From Pyxicephalus adspersus (lineage: Eukaryota > Chordata > Amphibia > Anura > Pyxicephalidae): DNA of 64,000 nt. Below, in pieces: positions 48,935 to 59,950 of this stretch (positions are counted from its first letter, which is position 1; the number at the start of each line of letters is the position of its first letter). Location: positions 68,347,396-68,411,395 of the forward strand of contig NC_092859.1 in the NCBI RefSeq assembly GCF_032062135.1, written 5' to 3'. Both the position numbers and the translations under genes were made by a program. The notes under the pieces were generated by a model. The model did not search any database and was not told where the DNA came from. It saw only the letters and a program-made list of their open reading frames with translations.

Positions 48935-50386
48935 CATACATTCGCTTTTGTTGTCTCCTGCTCCCCACCCACTGAAAATTATTGTAGCCACAAACCATGT
49001 GGGGTTTTAATATTCATCGAGACCACTGATACCAGTGCAGGTGTTGTTGGTGGCCATTGACACCCACGAGATATGATAGTTGCCATTAGCTTATTATAAC
49101 GCTACCACTTATGGGGCTTCTCATGCAGTAAGAATTGCAGTTAGAATTGCAGTATGCATAAATATAAAATCAATGTTTAAGCATTCAGGACAGGGTATAA
49201 CAACCCATTTATTTTGAATGGTCTGCATTAGCTTAATGCAATAACCCATTCTCGACACATAAAATCCTTGAAGCATCAGGGACCTCATTATAGAGGCCCT
49301 CAAATTTTCAAAGTTGACCACCTATGCTCTAACACACCTGAAAAAGATCTCAGAGTGCTCCACCTGATTGTTAACAATCACAGGCACTTCTCCCAACAGG
49401 ATAAGGAGTAAGAGTTTACCTGTTGCCTATAAATGTAATAGTTACCATTTCCTCAATTCCTCTACACATATATAACAGTGATGTTCTCCGCCAAGCAGCA
49501 TTGTCCCATTTCTGATGCCACTCCCAGGTGAATTGACACCATGGTGTAACACAGCTATGTTCTCCAATAGCATCTAGTGTCACATATCTGATGATGCATC
49601 ACAAAACACAGGTGGATTTTCTTTTATCCCAGGTAATAAACAAGTTTTTGTGCAATGGCTTCCTGCAGTCTTTAGAGATTTGAACTACCCAATCTAATAT
49701 CCTAGATTTTTTTACCTGAGTGAATTTCATGCAATACAAATAGATTCTTCTGTTGATTTCTGCATACCCGCAAATTCACAGCTTCAAAATTTTGAATGCG
49801 AATGCTAAAGCTGACTGTTTGGAGCACAGAATGTTGAAGAGCTGGAACGCTAGTCAGTGCCAGCTCTCTACGTTGGACTTAGAGAGGGCACCAAGGTTTT
49901 TCTACAGGGTTGTATGTTTTGTCACCTGGTTGTTCTCTTTCTTAAACTGGAGAAGAGGAGGAAACTTTATGAGCTAAAATCCTTTCACAACTGATTTGAA
50001 ATAAAACACTGTGCTTCAGATGACACCCAGGCAAGATCTGGATGCAAAGAGGCAATGAGATACACAGCAAGTACCAGGCGTTTCAATGAAAGTTTTTAGG
50101 CAAGGCTTTCTGAGACTCCTAATTTAACAATCCACAACAACACAGTCCTGGAAAGTGAGAATTTTTGTAGAAGTGACAGTTCAAGATATAGCGTGAATGT
50201 TTCACTTCAGGACCATGGTTTACATTTGTCAAATATAAGACAGTTTCACATTCCAGCTTGTAAATAAAATGTATGTGAATACGAGAGATGATTTTGAGGA
50301 AATGTTACATAGTTACATAGTACCAGTAAATGTGAGATTCATCTGGAGAAAATTTTACCTGCCTATTTTTTTACTTTTAGACCTTA
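48935..50386. other. Non-coding interval, nothing recognised
   Basis: A near-tandem TAGAATTGCAG/TAAGAATTGCAG repeat occurs at about 49131-49153. GTTACATAGTTACATAG at about 50306 resembles the LINE 3' tail on the minus strand, but is too short to call. Confidence 0.55.
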
Positions 50387-50696
50387 CAGGTCACTAATTT
50401 TGCGGACTCTGTGCATGCGTGGGGAGCCATGTGTTACTCATGTGTTCCTCATGTGTTACTAGGGAAATACACTTTCCCCAGAGTGACGTCATGGTGCCAG
50501 AAACCTGCCCAGACCTGCGATGGGAGAGTGGGAGACCACCACTCGAACCTGCTATCTGCATGGGGGACATAGTCCGCGACTCTGGCTGGTGCACTCCCCC
50601 CTGGCGGGGCCTTTCTCGTGATCCCGCTGGGAGGTGCACTGGCCAGTCCTGCGGACCACCAAAATGTTCTCGCGGACCACCGGTTGGCGACCAACG
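50387..50696. mobile_element. hAT-like non-autonomous fragment
   Basis: The right end GGACCACCGGTTGGCGACCA is the diverged complement of the terminus of the hAT element at 30493 (TGGTCACCAACTGGTGGTC). The left end CAGGTCACTAATTTTGCGG is weakly similar to the opposite terminus. The body is GC-rich and contains a tandem 11-base repeat at 50428-50460. I cannot find a matching 8-bp duplication. The antisense frames of about 118 codons here lack domains and arise from the GC-rich composition. Confidence 0.55.
50428..50460. repeat. Tandem 11-mer, three units
   Basis: CATGTGTTACT, CATGTGTTCCT and CATGTGTTACT in a row, inside the hAT-like fragment. Confidence 0.9.
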
Positions 50697-51215
50697 TTTA
50701 AAGACAAACGTGGTACAATCACACAACAGGAAGAATCCAGGGTTCCCCAAGGGAATTTTCCCTGAGCAGTGAGAGTTCTTCTTGTTGTTTTGCCTGCTCA
50801 GTCAAGTCAGGCCTAGACAATATTCATATATATATATATACCATATATATAGGGATTTTGCTGCCTTATGGCGATATAGTCTATGCCTGATTGGGCAGGC
50901 AACACACCAAGGACAACTGTTGACTCATAAGCTGTTGGCAAGCTACCTAAGTCCTTGGCACTTGCAGTCCAGTCCAACGTTTACTGCAAAGTCATACCTT
51001 GGTAGCTGTACATATACAGTATGCACGTTCGTGACACATGTTTAATGAACCTTGTAAAATTTTATCTATGAATAAATAAACTGTTTAAATGCCAGTTGAA
51101 GCCTTAGAAAGAGAAAACTACCCATACATGGTCACATAATTGTCTGCACAAGCATTTAGGGGATGGCAACACATTGACAAAGGGTGTCACATCAGGTTTG
51201 CTAACCATGCATGTA
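50697..51215. other. Non-coding interval with an AT run
   Basis: A TATATA-rich segment at about 50825-50850; otherwise nothing recognised. Ends with the TA target site of the next Tc1 element. Confidence 0.6.
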
Positions 51216-51581
51216 CAGTTAGGTCCATAAATATTTAAACGGAGACAACTTTTTTCTAATTTTGATTCTGTACATTACCACAATTAATTTTAAATTCAAC
51301 AACTCAGATGCAGTTGAACTGCAGACTTTCAGCTTTAATTCAGTGGGTTGAACAAAAAGATTGCATAAAAATGTGAGGAACTAAAGCTTTTTTTTTCAAA
51401 CAATCACTTCATTTCAGGGGCTCAAATGTAATTGGAGAACTGACTCAAAGGCTATTTCATGGGGTGGTGTGGGCAATTCCTTCATTATGTCATTATCAAT
51501 TAAGCAGATAAATGGCCTGGAGTTGATTTGAAGGGAGAGGGGGGTGCTTATATGTGGAAGATTTTGCTATGAACAGACAAC

Positions 51582-51793
51582 ATGCGGTCAAAGGAGCTCT
51601 CCATGAAGGTGAAACAAGCCATCCTTAAACTGCAAAAACAGAAAAAAACCCATCTGAGAAATCGCTACAATATTAGGAGCGGCAAAGTCTACAGTTTGGT
51701 ACATCATGAGAAAGAAACAAGCACTGGTGAACTCTGCAACGCCAAAAGACCTGGACGTCCACGGAAGACAACAGTGGTGGATGATCGCAGAAT
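51582..51793 (+). pseudogene. Tc1 transposase N-terminal remnant
   Basis: Starts with ATG (MRSKELSMKVKQAILKLQ), so it keeps the start codon lost in copy 1. It encodes the first helix-turn-helix region, with a local frame disturbance after KLQKQKKT (LRNRYNIRSGK instead of the expected helix), then GELCNAKRPGRPRKTTV (the GRPR-like minor-groove motif) and DDRR, where the transposase sequence stops at the foreign insert. The catalytic domain does not follow. It could at most encode a DNA-binding fragment; there is no evidence that it is expressed. Confidence 0.85.
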
Positions 51794-51965
51794 GGGGATA
51801 AGCAAATTTTAAGGTTTTGAATGGGGATACTTGTCCCCATTTAATCTCTAGTGCCAGGGATCACACACAGGATTCCCAGGGCTGCATGAATGAATGCAGC
51901 CCTGGAAATCCTCCTGTACTGATTTCCTGGAACTTCCGATGGGTTTGTGAAATTGGTTCGCTAAC
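51794..51965. mobile_element. Truncated MITE fragment replacing the Tc1 core
   Basis: Begins GGGGATAAGCAAATTTT (compare the MITE terminus TAGGGATGAGC at 36104), contains TTAATCTCTAGTGCC and the hairpin CAGGGCTGCATGAATGAATG/CAGCCCTGGAAATCCTCC shared with 36230-36520, and ends near TTCGCTAA. The interior of the MITE is mostly deleted, and the right terminus is missing where Tc1 sequence resumes (CAACCCAATTGAGCATGC). No target duplication is visible. Confidence 0.7.
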
Positions 51966-52165
51966 CCAACCCAATTGAGCATGCATTTTACTTGTTGAAG
52001 ACTAAACTTCGGACAGAAAGGCCCACAAACAAACAGCAACTGAAAGCCGCTGCAGTAAAGGCCTGGCAGAGCATTAAAAAGGAGGAAACCCAGCATCTGG
52101 TGATGTCCATGAGTTCAAGACTACAGGCTGTCATTGCCAGCAAAGGGTTTTCAACCAAGTTTTAG
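51966..52165 (+). pseudogene. Tc1 transposase C-terminal remnant
   Basis: Resumes at NPIEHAF, so it keeps the third catalytic residue (E) of the DD34E triad. It continues KTKLRTERPTNKQQLK and AVKAWQSIKKEETQH to the family's normal end GFSTKF and stop at 52163-52165. The first two catalytic aspartates are in the missing segment. Reading is largely unbroken, which suggests that the replacement rather than slow decay is the main lesion. Confidence 0.85.
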
Positions 52166-52415
52166 AAATGAACATTTTTCTTTAGCTTTTTAATTTGTCC
52201 AATTACTTTTGAGCCCCTGAAATGAAGTGATTGTGTTAAAAAAGGCTTTAGTTCCTCACATTTTTATGCAATCTTTTTTTTCAACCACTGAATTAAAGCT
52301 GAAAGTCTGCAGTTCAACTGCATCTGAGTTGTTTCATTTTAAAATAATTGTGGCAATGTACAGAATCAAAATTAGAAAAAAGTTGTCTCTGTCCAAACAT
52401 TTAAGGACCTAACTG

Positions 52416-52772
52416 TACCTTCTCTCATATCTGCATTTTTTGTCTGCACTAAATAAATACAAGTTAATAATAATAGTAGACAACAAGCTGTTTCTACATG
52501 ACACATAACATAATAGATGTGTGGAATGGTTTTGTTAGACAGAAAAAATGTTTATATTCTATATTGCATAGATGTAATGTTTATGTTTTTAGTAAATTTT
52601 GACCTTACACAATCTGTAAAAGTTACAGAATATTTTAAAGAAAAAAACATACTATCTCTACTATAGAGATTTGCTACATATGTGCACTGTTGTGTGATAA
52701 ATACAATAAAAAGTTGAACTCTCAAGGTTTGGAATCATGATTAAAGGCAATGCTGAGTGAAAATGGTTGTTA
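52416..52772. other. Non-coding interval, nothing recognised
   Basis: AT-rich sequence after the Tc1 element. Confidence 0.6.
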
Positions 52773-52863
52773 TGTGTAATTTTTCTGTTTACTAATTTGA
52801 CAAGTAAGACCATGGGGACCTTTACCATGGCACTTGGGTGCACAAAGACTAAGGCAGGTGTGC
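52773..52863 (+). repeat. Unnamed dispersed repeat, copy 2
   Basis: Matches 46399-46490 from TGTAATTTTTCTGTTTACTA through the ACCATGGCACT block to the AAGGCAGGTG end, with an extra CATGGGGACC segment relative to copy 1. Confidence 0.65.
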
Positions 52864-54024
52864 TTGTCTACCCTTTTGTGTAATGTGAAACTTTAGTTTA
52901 GGTCCGCTTTACCAACCCTTCATGTTTGCAGCCTTTAGTAAAAGTAATTTTTTTCTTCTTGAAGAAATACATAAAAAGGTAAACTTATATGTAATCAATT
53001 TGCAACATTGACAAAAATGTTGAAAAACTCATCAAATTGATTGTAATGAATATGTTAAATTGATCCTTGCAAACTTCTACAAGTATTTGATATACAATCC
53101 ATATGTTAGATATGTGATCTATATTACAATAATTTTCTCCATCATATCTAAATAAAACACAAAAGGTGGTTTTGATCCCAATACAATGTTTAACCAGATA
53201 CACATTAAAAAAACACTTTGCCCAATCAATTTTACAATATAATTTTGCCCAAAAATTTTAATTACAATTGTTTTTTTGATTTTTAGATAACAAAAGCCAT
53301 CAAATTCACATTACCCCTTGCTTTATCTGAGCATTGGTGTTATAATGCAGGCTACAGCAACTGACATCTAGAGAAACCTGGATAATACTTGTATATCTGA
53401 CTGCAGGCTGAAGTCCTAAGTAACATACAGTCACAGACAAAATAAACTGCACACACTTGGCTTAGAATACATAAAAGAATATGTTTAGGTTAGAAAGTTT
53501 CCTGCAGCCAAAATTTTAACAATATTATATAACAAAGCACTATACAAATATTAAAGGCTACAGATGGCAAGCCTGCAAACATAACAAGTACAAGCAATGG
53601 CACAGAATGAGAAGAGGACCTGACCAAGCTTACAATCTCTATATGGTTTATGTATATGTCAGTACAATACTGAAGTGTTTTACTTACAACAATATTATGG
53701 TGTCTTCCTCAGGCTAAAATAATGATTACCACTAATTTCCAGCTAACCATTACAGAAACTCTCTTTACTAAAGCAATAAAAGTTCAGAGGTTCATTGTTC
53801 TTGCAGTATATTAAGTGGATACAGTGTATTAGGCATGGGAAACTTTTTTTTCTGTCCTTTTGTCTCTAAAATGAATTAAAATAGGAAGCCTTGCCTTGTC
53901 TATATAATGTGGACCCCTGTTGTGGGCTTTTCCTTTGTCCGTCATTTCAGACTTTTCATGCCTAGGGAATAGATGTCATTAAAATGATGTTTCGTTTTCA
54001 AATGTCTCTTTATCAACTTCGTGG
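52864..54024. other. Non-coding interval, nothing recognised
   Basis: AT-rich; no domain in any frame. Confidence 0.6.
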
Positions 54025-54513
54025 GGTTACATAGTTACATAGTTACATAGTAGGTTAGGTTGAAAAAAGACATAAGTCCGTCAAGTTCAACCACTAGGGA
54101 AATAAACATATCCCAGATATAAAACCCTATAAGACACAGCTGGTCCAGAGGAAGGCAAAAAAAACCCTGCTACAATTTGCTTCAACAGGGGAAAAAATTG
54201 CTTCCTGATCCCATGAGGCAACAGTTACTGTTATTTTTATTTTAAATCCTTAATACCCAGTTATATTCTGTGTTTCAAGAAAAACATCCAGCTTTTTCTT
54301 AAAGCAATCTATAGTAGTTGCAGAAACTACTTCTGAGGGAGCCGATTCCACATTTTCACAGACCTTACAGTGAAGAACCTCTTCCTTATCCGGAGCTGCT
54401 GTTACACAGTTATTAAGATATCTACTTCGGATTCTGATACTTTGTTGATACTTTTTGTTTGATTGCCAACTAACACTGTCTAATGTTGCAGAAGAAACAA
54501 TAAGAGGCTGCAA
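54025..54513 (-). pseudogene. CR1/L2-type LINE 3' end (minus strand)
   Basis: Read on the minus strand, the fragment enters the extreme C-terminus of the ORF2 protein, with RIRKRFFTVRSVKMWNRLPQ in one frame and the SAPSEVV...FKKKLDVFL block in another, a region conserved at the end of many CR1/L2-like polyproteins. It then runs through the 3' untranslated region with CCAGCTGTGTCTTATAGGG, the CCCTAGTGGTTGAACTTG block and TTTTTTCAACCTAACCTACT, and ends in three ATGTAACT repeats (54025-54050). The tail is the same as at 29850-29961. It is 5'-truncated, with stop codons in the coding part. The terminal ATGTAACT repeat is the probable 3' priming signal. Confidence 0.82.
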
Positions 54514-55077
54514 ACAAGTTAATGCTTTGCATTTGTTTGAACCTCTTCAGACTTTTTGCATGTTAAAGGACATGACACTGATGACAGCAGAATTACAAAG
54601 TTCACTTGTTTTTGTATTGCGTGAATTAGCTTAATTTGCTGAAAACAGTGTTTAGTAATTTATACTTTTGGAATACATTTTTCATACCCATAACATTAGA
54701 CCAGCATAATGACAACAAAAAAACAGCAATAGGCTAGTTTGTGCATATAAAATGTTTGCCATGCCTAAAGCAGACATGAATTCAAAAAGTAAAAATTTGC
54801 CATCCTGTTAGGAAGATTTTATTATCGTGTAAGCAATCATAGAATATTTTGCCTTTTGTTTTCAACTCCTCTTGGAAAATAGCATTGCTCTTCATATGCT
54901 TGGACACTCATGTTCCTTCATCTTCAATGTTGTATGTCTTCAAGGTACTGTCTCTCAAAATATATTGGTATCTCTACTGGAAAGGAATCTGTACCTGAGA
55001 ACTTGACATGCCATCTACCAAGATGGCCCTTCTAACGGTGACACAGTGCAGAACAAGGTACATAATGATTGACAGTA
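54514..55077. other. Non-coding interval, nothing recognised
   Basis: AT-rich; no recognised element. Confidence 0.6.
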
Positions 55078-55115
55078 ATCAGTCTTGGAGAGCTTTGATA
55101 AATTAGGGCCTATTG
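55078..55115. repeat. Palindromic MITE fragment (one end only)
   Basis: AATCAGTCTTGGAGAGCTTT then GATAAATTAGGGCC matches the right end of the MITE copies at 8131, 41380 and 59734. Confidence 0.65.
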
Positions 55116-55313
55116 TATTTATCTATGAATGTCAAAGTACAGTGACCTATGTGATGAAACACGGCTCCATTCTAGAGCTCCTACTAAACATATCTATAAC
55201 AAAAGCATGGCTTTGCTTGCATGTTGCCAGGGATGTAGGGTAAGATAAAAGGAACAAAATTTACAAATACTTGGCTGAAAAGCCACATTTGTATACACAC
55301 ATGTGTATCTGTG

Positions 55314-55350
55314 TTTTTTTTTTTTTTTTTCGTTTTTTCGTTTTTTTTTT
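55314..55350. repeat. Poly-T tract with CG interruptions
   Basis: A T run interrupted by CG at 55331-55332 and again at 55339-55340. It could be the A-tail of a minus-strand retroposon, but no body is recognisable. Confidence 0.85.
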
Positions 55351-56085
55351 CACATGGGTGTTCTTTAGCTACACTGTACATAACCTAACTATTAAACAAT
55401 AATGAAACTGTAAAACAACCACACAATAAACAACTATGGCCAAAAGCCAGAAGCCTTTACACATCACCCTTAGCCCTTTTCCAGTTACACTATAGCTCTT
55501 CATAAAAACAAATGAAGCCAACAAGCCCTTGGGGGATTTTTTTTTATAAAAGCCTATTATATTACTGCACACATCTCATTGAACATCTCTGAAGTGGTAC
55601 AGTCATGGTATTTAAGACTTATAAGAAATATTTTTGTTTGTTCAGCTTCAGGGATGTTCCCTGGGATGGTGTCTTTATTACAGCTGACAAGGCCACATAA
55701 TGGATGAGTTATATCCCAGCAGTAGCTGGCCTTGTTTGTTCCTCTCATTACCTGTCCGTCTCATTTTTTACAGCATCCTCTCCTGGAGAAGAGTTTGATG
55801 TCTGTTAAAAAATGTTTTGAAGTCCTTTCAAGCCCTGATTTCAATTCCTGTTAGTCCTAGAGAAGTTAATTGAAAGTAATATATTGAACATTACATAAAA
55901 TATAGAAAACATGTATCCTATCAAGAAAACGAATTGCTATTAATACAAGTTTTTTAAATGATTTCAAACCCAAGATATCCTATCATAAAAATGTGTTGAC
56001 TAGCAGCTTAACAGTGAATAAATACATCTTAATCTATTTAAAATGCATGCTAAATTATGTAACTGAACAAAATATATAAGAATAC

Positions 56086-56086
<1 letters not shown>

Positions 56087-56125
<39 letters not shown>
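56087..56125. repeat. (AT)n microsatellite
   Basis: About 19 uninterrupted AT units. Confidence 0.95.
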
Positions 56126-56126
<1 letters not shown>

Positions 56127-56935
56127 TACAATTATATAACTAGACTAGATAATGAAAACAAAAGCATAAAAAATTAAAAACACACAAAAGTCATGAGATG
56201 TTAGTTTATAGTTTGGCCAAAATATTTAAGCAAGCTCCTCAGGTATACAAGGTCATCAAAATACAACTCTCCATATTAAAAAAAGTGATAACCCTGGGAA
56301 TATGTTTTATTACATTTTGGGTTTTTGATGATAGAACTAATTACAGTTGTTAAGTGAATAGTCATTGATAGTAAAAGCATTGATATTATGCAATATAATA
56401 ATGGATGTGTAACAATGATGCATTACTGCTTGTTAAGGCACATTGTTTAAGGAAGCCAATTCTTTATTCCCATGCATATTAGTTTGCTACAGTTTAGGTA
56501 CCTTGTAATAAACATTACCCTGAATTGATATATTTTGAATAGCTCTAGAACTTAGCAGCAATCAGTGCCCCATGCTCACATTTCATTTTAAGTAGTTCTT
56601 TTCAGCATATTTAGTAACAATTTAATAACACCACCAGAATTGAGTTGGTATTAGACTAAGAAATGGAAAATATCTCACCACCCATTGCTCTTATAGTATA
56701 GTATGTGGACCTGGTGCCAGATGTAGCCAACAGTAGGCCCCTGTGCATAACTGACCTTGGTCCCCCTGCCATAATGACCTGAGGGCAACCTGTTTCAGGG
56801 CCCTGGTGCATTAGCACACTTTGTACCTTCCTCTGTCCATTCCTGTATGAACTCAAAATTTAAAATGGTAAACATCAGAATGTTTATGCACAATGGTTAT
56901 CTAATCCTCTTATTGAGATTTACTTTCCTCACCTC

Positions 56936-57076
56936 CTAGATTGCAATCTCTTGGGAGCAGGGTCCTGTCCTCCTCCTGTGTGACCATCTGTATATGTCTG
57001 TAATTTGCAACCCTTATGTAATGTACACTGCTGCGTAATATGGTGGCGCTATATAAATCCTGTTTTATTTTAATAA
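56936..57076 (+). repeat. Retroposon 3' tail fragment (plus strand)
   Basis: AGATTGCAATCTCTTGGGAG, GTCCTGTCCTCCTCCTGTGT, CTGCGTAATATGGTGGCGCT and ATATAAATCCTG in order. It is the same unit as 25158-25305 in the opposite orientation. The last ~45 bases are nearly identical to the V-SINE ends at 18205-18250 and 48875-48920. Confidence 0.8.
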
Positions 57077-59107
57077 TTGTATTCTAACACTTGCTTAAAT
57101 ACCAGGGGATCCTACCAGTTCCCCTAGCTTGCTAATGAATTCTGCCCATGCTGAGCCTGTAGCAGATCTGTGTTGGCACAGTCAGTTTGTGTCCCTGTGA
57201 TACTGATATGAGCCACAAGATGCCATGCACACCCATGGCATGTTGGTAAGTCGGTTTTGGAGCCACACCCCCAGCTCAACCGTCTGGTAGCAGAGACACA
57301 GAACATGGCACAGGTACAGGCAGTGCCTAGGCACTTCTACAATTGACTCCCATTCTGCCTTGCTTGTCTGTAATGGTGGTGCTGGGTTCACAATCACTTT
57401 AAGTCTAACCAGCTATGGCAAGCTAAACCAAAAAATCATTTGCCTGATTTATCAAAAAATAATTTGGTGAAAAATGTTTAGTTAAAAAAGGTCTCTAAGC
57501 CCAGACTTTTCCACCTAGATGAATGTAATAAATTCATAAACCTCACCACTGTCACATGATCATGACAGTTTTTGCTTGGTTAAAGAATGAATATCTGATG
57601 TGATTCTGTACCTTTGTTGTATATTTATTACAGGCTTTAAATAATTGTATATCATACAACCTTATATTAGTCAAAACCTAAGCCTGCTCAATTTCTATGC
57701 TTTCTTTCTGAAGTCTAAATAGCCATGTCAATCTAAAATTAGGGTTTAAGAATAGGTCAAAAAAAATAAATGAACTGGGAAGTTAAATGTGGTTTCATAG
57801 CTCAAGGCTACATAGCATCATACCAAACCATGCCCCAACTGTTTTATTGGAGGGTGTACATATAAAGCAGTGAAAGACCTCGAGCCACACAGCAGGACTA
57901 TCAATACAATACAAGGAATGAACTTTAGTACACTACTAGGTGGGGAAACTATTTGTCTCAGCCTATTCTTAGTTCATTAGTAACTTCAAAAGGAATTATT
58001 TTCTATTCGAATGCCAGCTGTGGAATGAAGATAACATGCACCATCTGAGGTCCAATCAGTCTATATGTCCAATGATTATATGTACATGCATCCTTATATA
58101 ATGCATGTGTTAATGGCCATTCATTGATCAAACACACCTATTAGTAATGTCATAGAGTAAATCTGCCCATATACTAAAAATGCTAAATGTTAAATCCCTA
58201 TACTATTTGCTTTAGATATACAATATTACCTAATGAGGACAAACCTATACAACCCCTTTGGTTCTGGTCTATAGGTACCCATAGACATACACAATCAATC
58301 TAATGTATTGATTACCTTTATCATACATAATAAAATTCAAAATACCCCCAAATTTAGGCAGCTTGATCTTTTATATTGACCATCTCTATTTGACCATTTA
58401 CATTTTTATCTAATAACCTGCATTTACAGATTTATTTATCTGGGCCCATTTTTCAGTATAGCAGCCCCTCAGTGACCACATACATAAAAAGATTCATATG
58501 TGGGGTGTGCCATCATTGGTGTTTGTAATGGCAAGAGATGGTAATTGTTACTATTGGGTGATTCTCTATTTTCTCAAGTTGCATAATGGCATCCTATATC
58601 TGTGAACTATTTATTCGGTTTTACCAAAAAGTATTTTTTAGGTTAATACCAGTCTATTTATTAAGCTTTATTTAAGACAGATATTGTTTAAGTATTGTCT
58701 AATACATACCTAATACGTGCTGGCTTTGAAAGAATTTCATACACACACTAAACCCCCCAAAGACCATCCCAAAATATTGAAATTCTGTAAAGTTCTAATA
58801 CTTGGTTTATACATGTCAACAGCAAGGAGAATTACATTTGGCCTATGGTTCATCAAACTACACTTAACATTGTTTCAGGCTGCATATTCATGTTTAGGAA
58901 TTAGTACTGCACTATACTAAACATTCATATGCAGATAATTTCATAATTGCAGGTTTGTCAATCTTGAAAAAAAGTTTGCAAAATGTCAATATCATTTATA
59001 TTCTTGGTATTTCATTGGTATGTGCCAAGTGGCATGATCACTATACTATGGCTATTTAAGGGTGTTTCTTGTAAAACAAATGACTATCCTGCATATAATA
59101 TAACCTA
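57077..59107. other. Non-coding interval, nothing recognised
   Basis: AT-rich; short antisense frames at 57124-57397 have no domain. Confidence 0.6.
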
Positions 59108-59400
59108 GGTCCAAAAGTTTTTGCATACCTGATCATCACAATCCATTAAATGACCAAAAGTTTGTGGGCACCATTCCAAATTATTGAGTTTAGGTTTTCT
59201 ATTTAAAGATACATTTAATGCTACAGCATACTAACAAGTTTTGTTACCTATATCCAACCTTGTAGCAACAGTATAGGGAACCTCTTTTTTTGATCCAGCA
59301 TGACTGTCCCCACCATGCTTAAAGCCTGGGCCATAAAGACATGTTTTTATAAGTCTGGTGTGGAGAAAACCCTTATGAATACCTTTAGTGAAAACTGGAA
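59108..59400 (+). mobile_element. Decayed non-autonomous Tc1-type element
   Basis: GGTCCAAAAGTTTTTGCATA followed by CCTGATCATCACA resembles the terminus of a widespread Tc1-derived family, and GACCAAAAGTTTGTGGGCAC repeats the outer motif about 45 bases further in. The downstream text GATCCAGCATGACTGTCCCC and AAGACATGTTTTTATAAGTC resembles the central transposase block of that family, with the reading frame lost. No right terminus found, so the right end is approximate. Confidence 0.55.
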
Positions 59401-59733
59401 TGTTGATTGTGATGTCCTTTCACCCTACACCCAATAGCGCTATTGCTCCGGACATACCAGGGAGTACATGGGGTATATCTCTAGCCATAGCATTCAGCCA
59501 GGAGACGACATCAAACAAGGGCTGGGCAGGGGGTATGTCAGCCTATGTTGTCACAAACTAACTACAAGAATACAGACATGTTGTGGTGCAGCAGGGCATT
59601 CTGTAGGCCTTAGGGGGGAAAAAGGGACGCAAACTGTGTAATTCCATGGTTAGAATAGGAAAAAGCCTAAAGCCCTTATCTGGTATTTGCTGCACCTTAC
59701 ACTAATTCCATGATTAAAAAAATTAAATACAAT
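59401..59733. other. Non-coding interval, nothing recognised
   Basis: Locally GC-richer (59430-59620) without a domain or a repeat I can name. Confidence 0.5.
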
Positions 59734-59950
59734 GGGCCTGATTTAATAAAGCTCTCTAAGATTGGAGACGATAGACTATGACGGAATAACCTGGGTGATC
59801 CAGCAAACCTTGAATGGAATTCTAAAAATCATTTGCTATTAAAATTTTTGCAATCCCGGATCAGCTCCATTCAGAGTTTGCTGGTTCACTCAGGTTTACC
59901 CATGAAACTCTATGTTCACCAGTCTTAAAGAGCTGTGATAAATCAGGCCC
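59734..59950. mobile_element. Palindromic fold-back MITE, copy 4
   Basis: It begins GGGCCTGATTTAATAAAGCT and ends with AGCTGTGATAAATCAGGCCC, the best-preserved termini of the family in this window. The GTGATCCAGCAAACC block and its complement-like GTTTGCTGGTTCAC are also present. The inner CACTTTCATCAGTG arm has diverged to ACTATGACGG. Confidence 0.85.

Larger units (their letters stand above)
51216..52415 (+). mobile_element. Tc1-like DNA transposon, core replaced (copy 2)
   Basis: Same family as 10197-11829 but in the opposite orientation. The ends are CAGTTAGGTCC and GGACCTAACTG, flanked by TA (51214-51215 and 52416-52417). Terminal inverted repeats of about 200 bases with the inner AATTGGA motifs are kept. 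Total length is 1200 bp against 1633 bp for copy 1: about 600 bases of transposase sequence are missing and about 170 bases of MITE sequence lie in their place. Confidence 0.92.
55116..56935. other. Non-coding interval with T-rich and AT runs
   Basis: A T-rich tract lies at 55314-55350 and an (AT)n run at 56087-56125. No gene. Confidence 0.6.

Noticed and set aside
50304..50325. GTTACATAGTTACATAG as a LINE 3' tail
   Set aside because: Only about 17 bases match the tail repeat and no adjoining LINE sequence follows on the minus strand.
50394..50772. Antisense pair of ~117-codon frames
   Set aside because: GC-rich hAT-like fragment; the frames mirror each other, carry no domain and extend beyond the element boundary.
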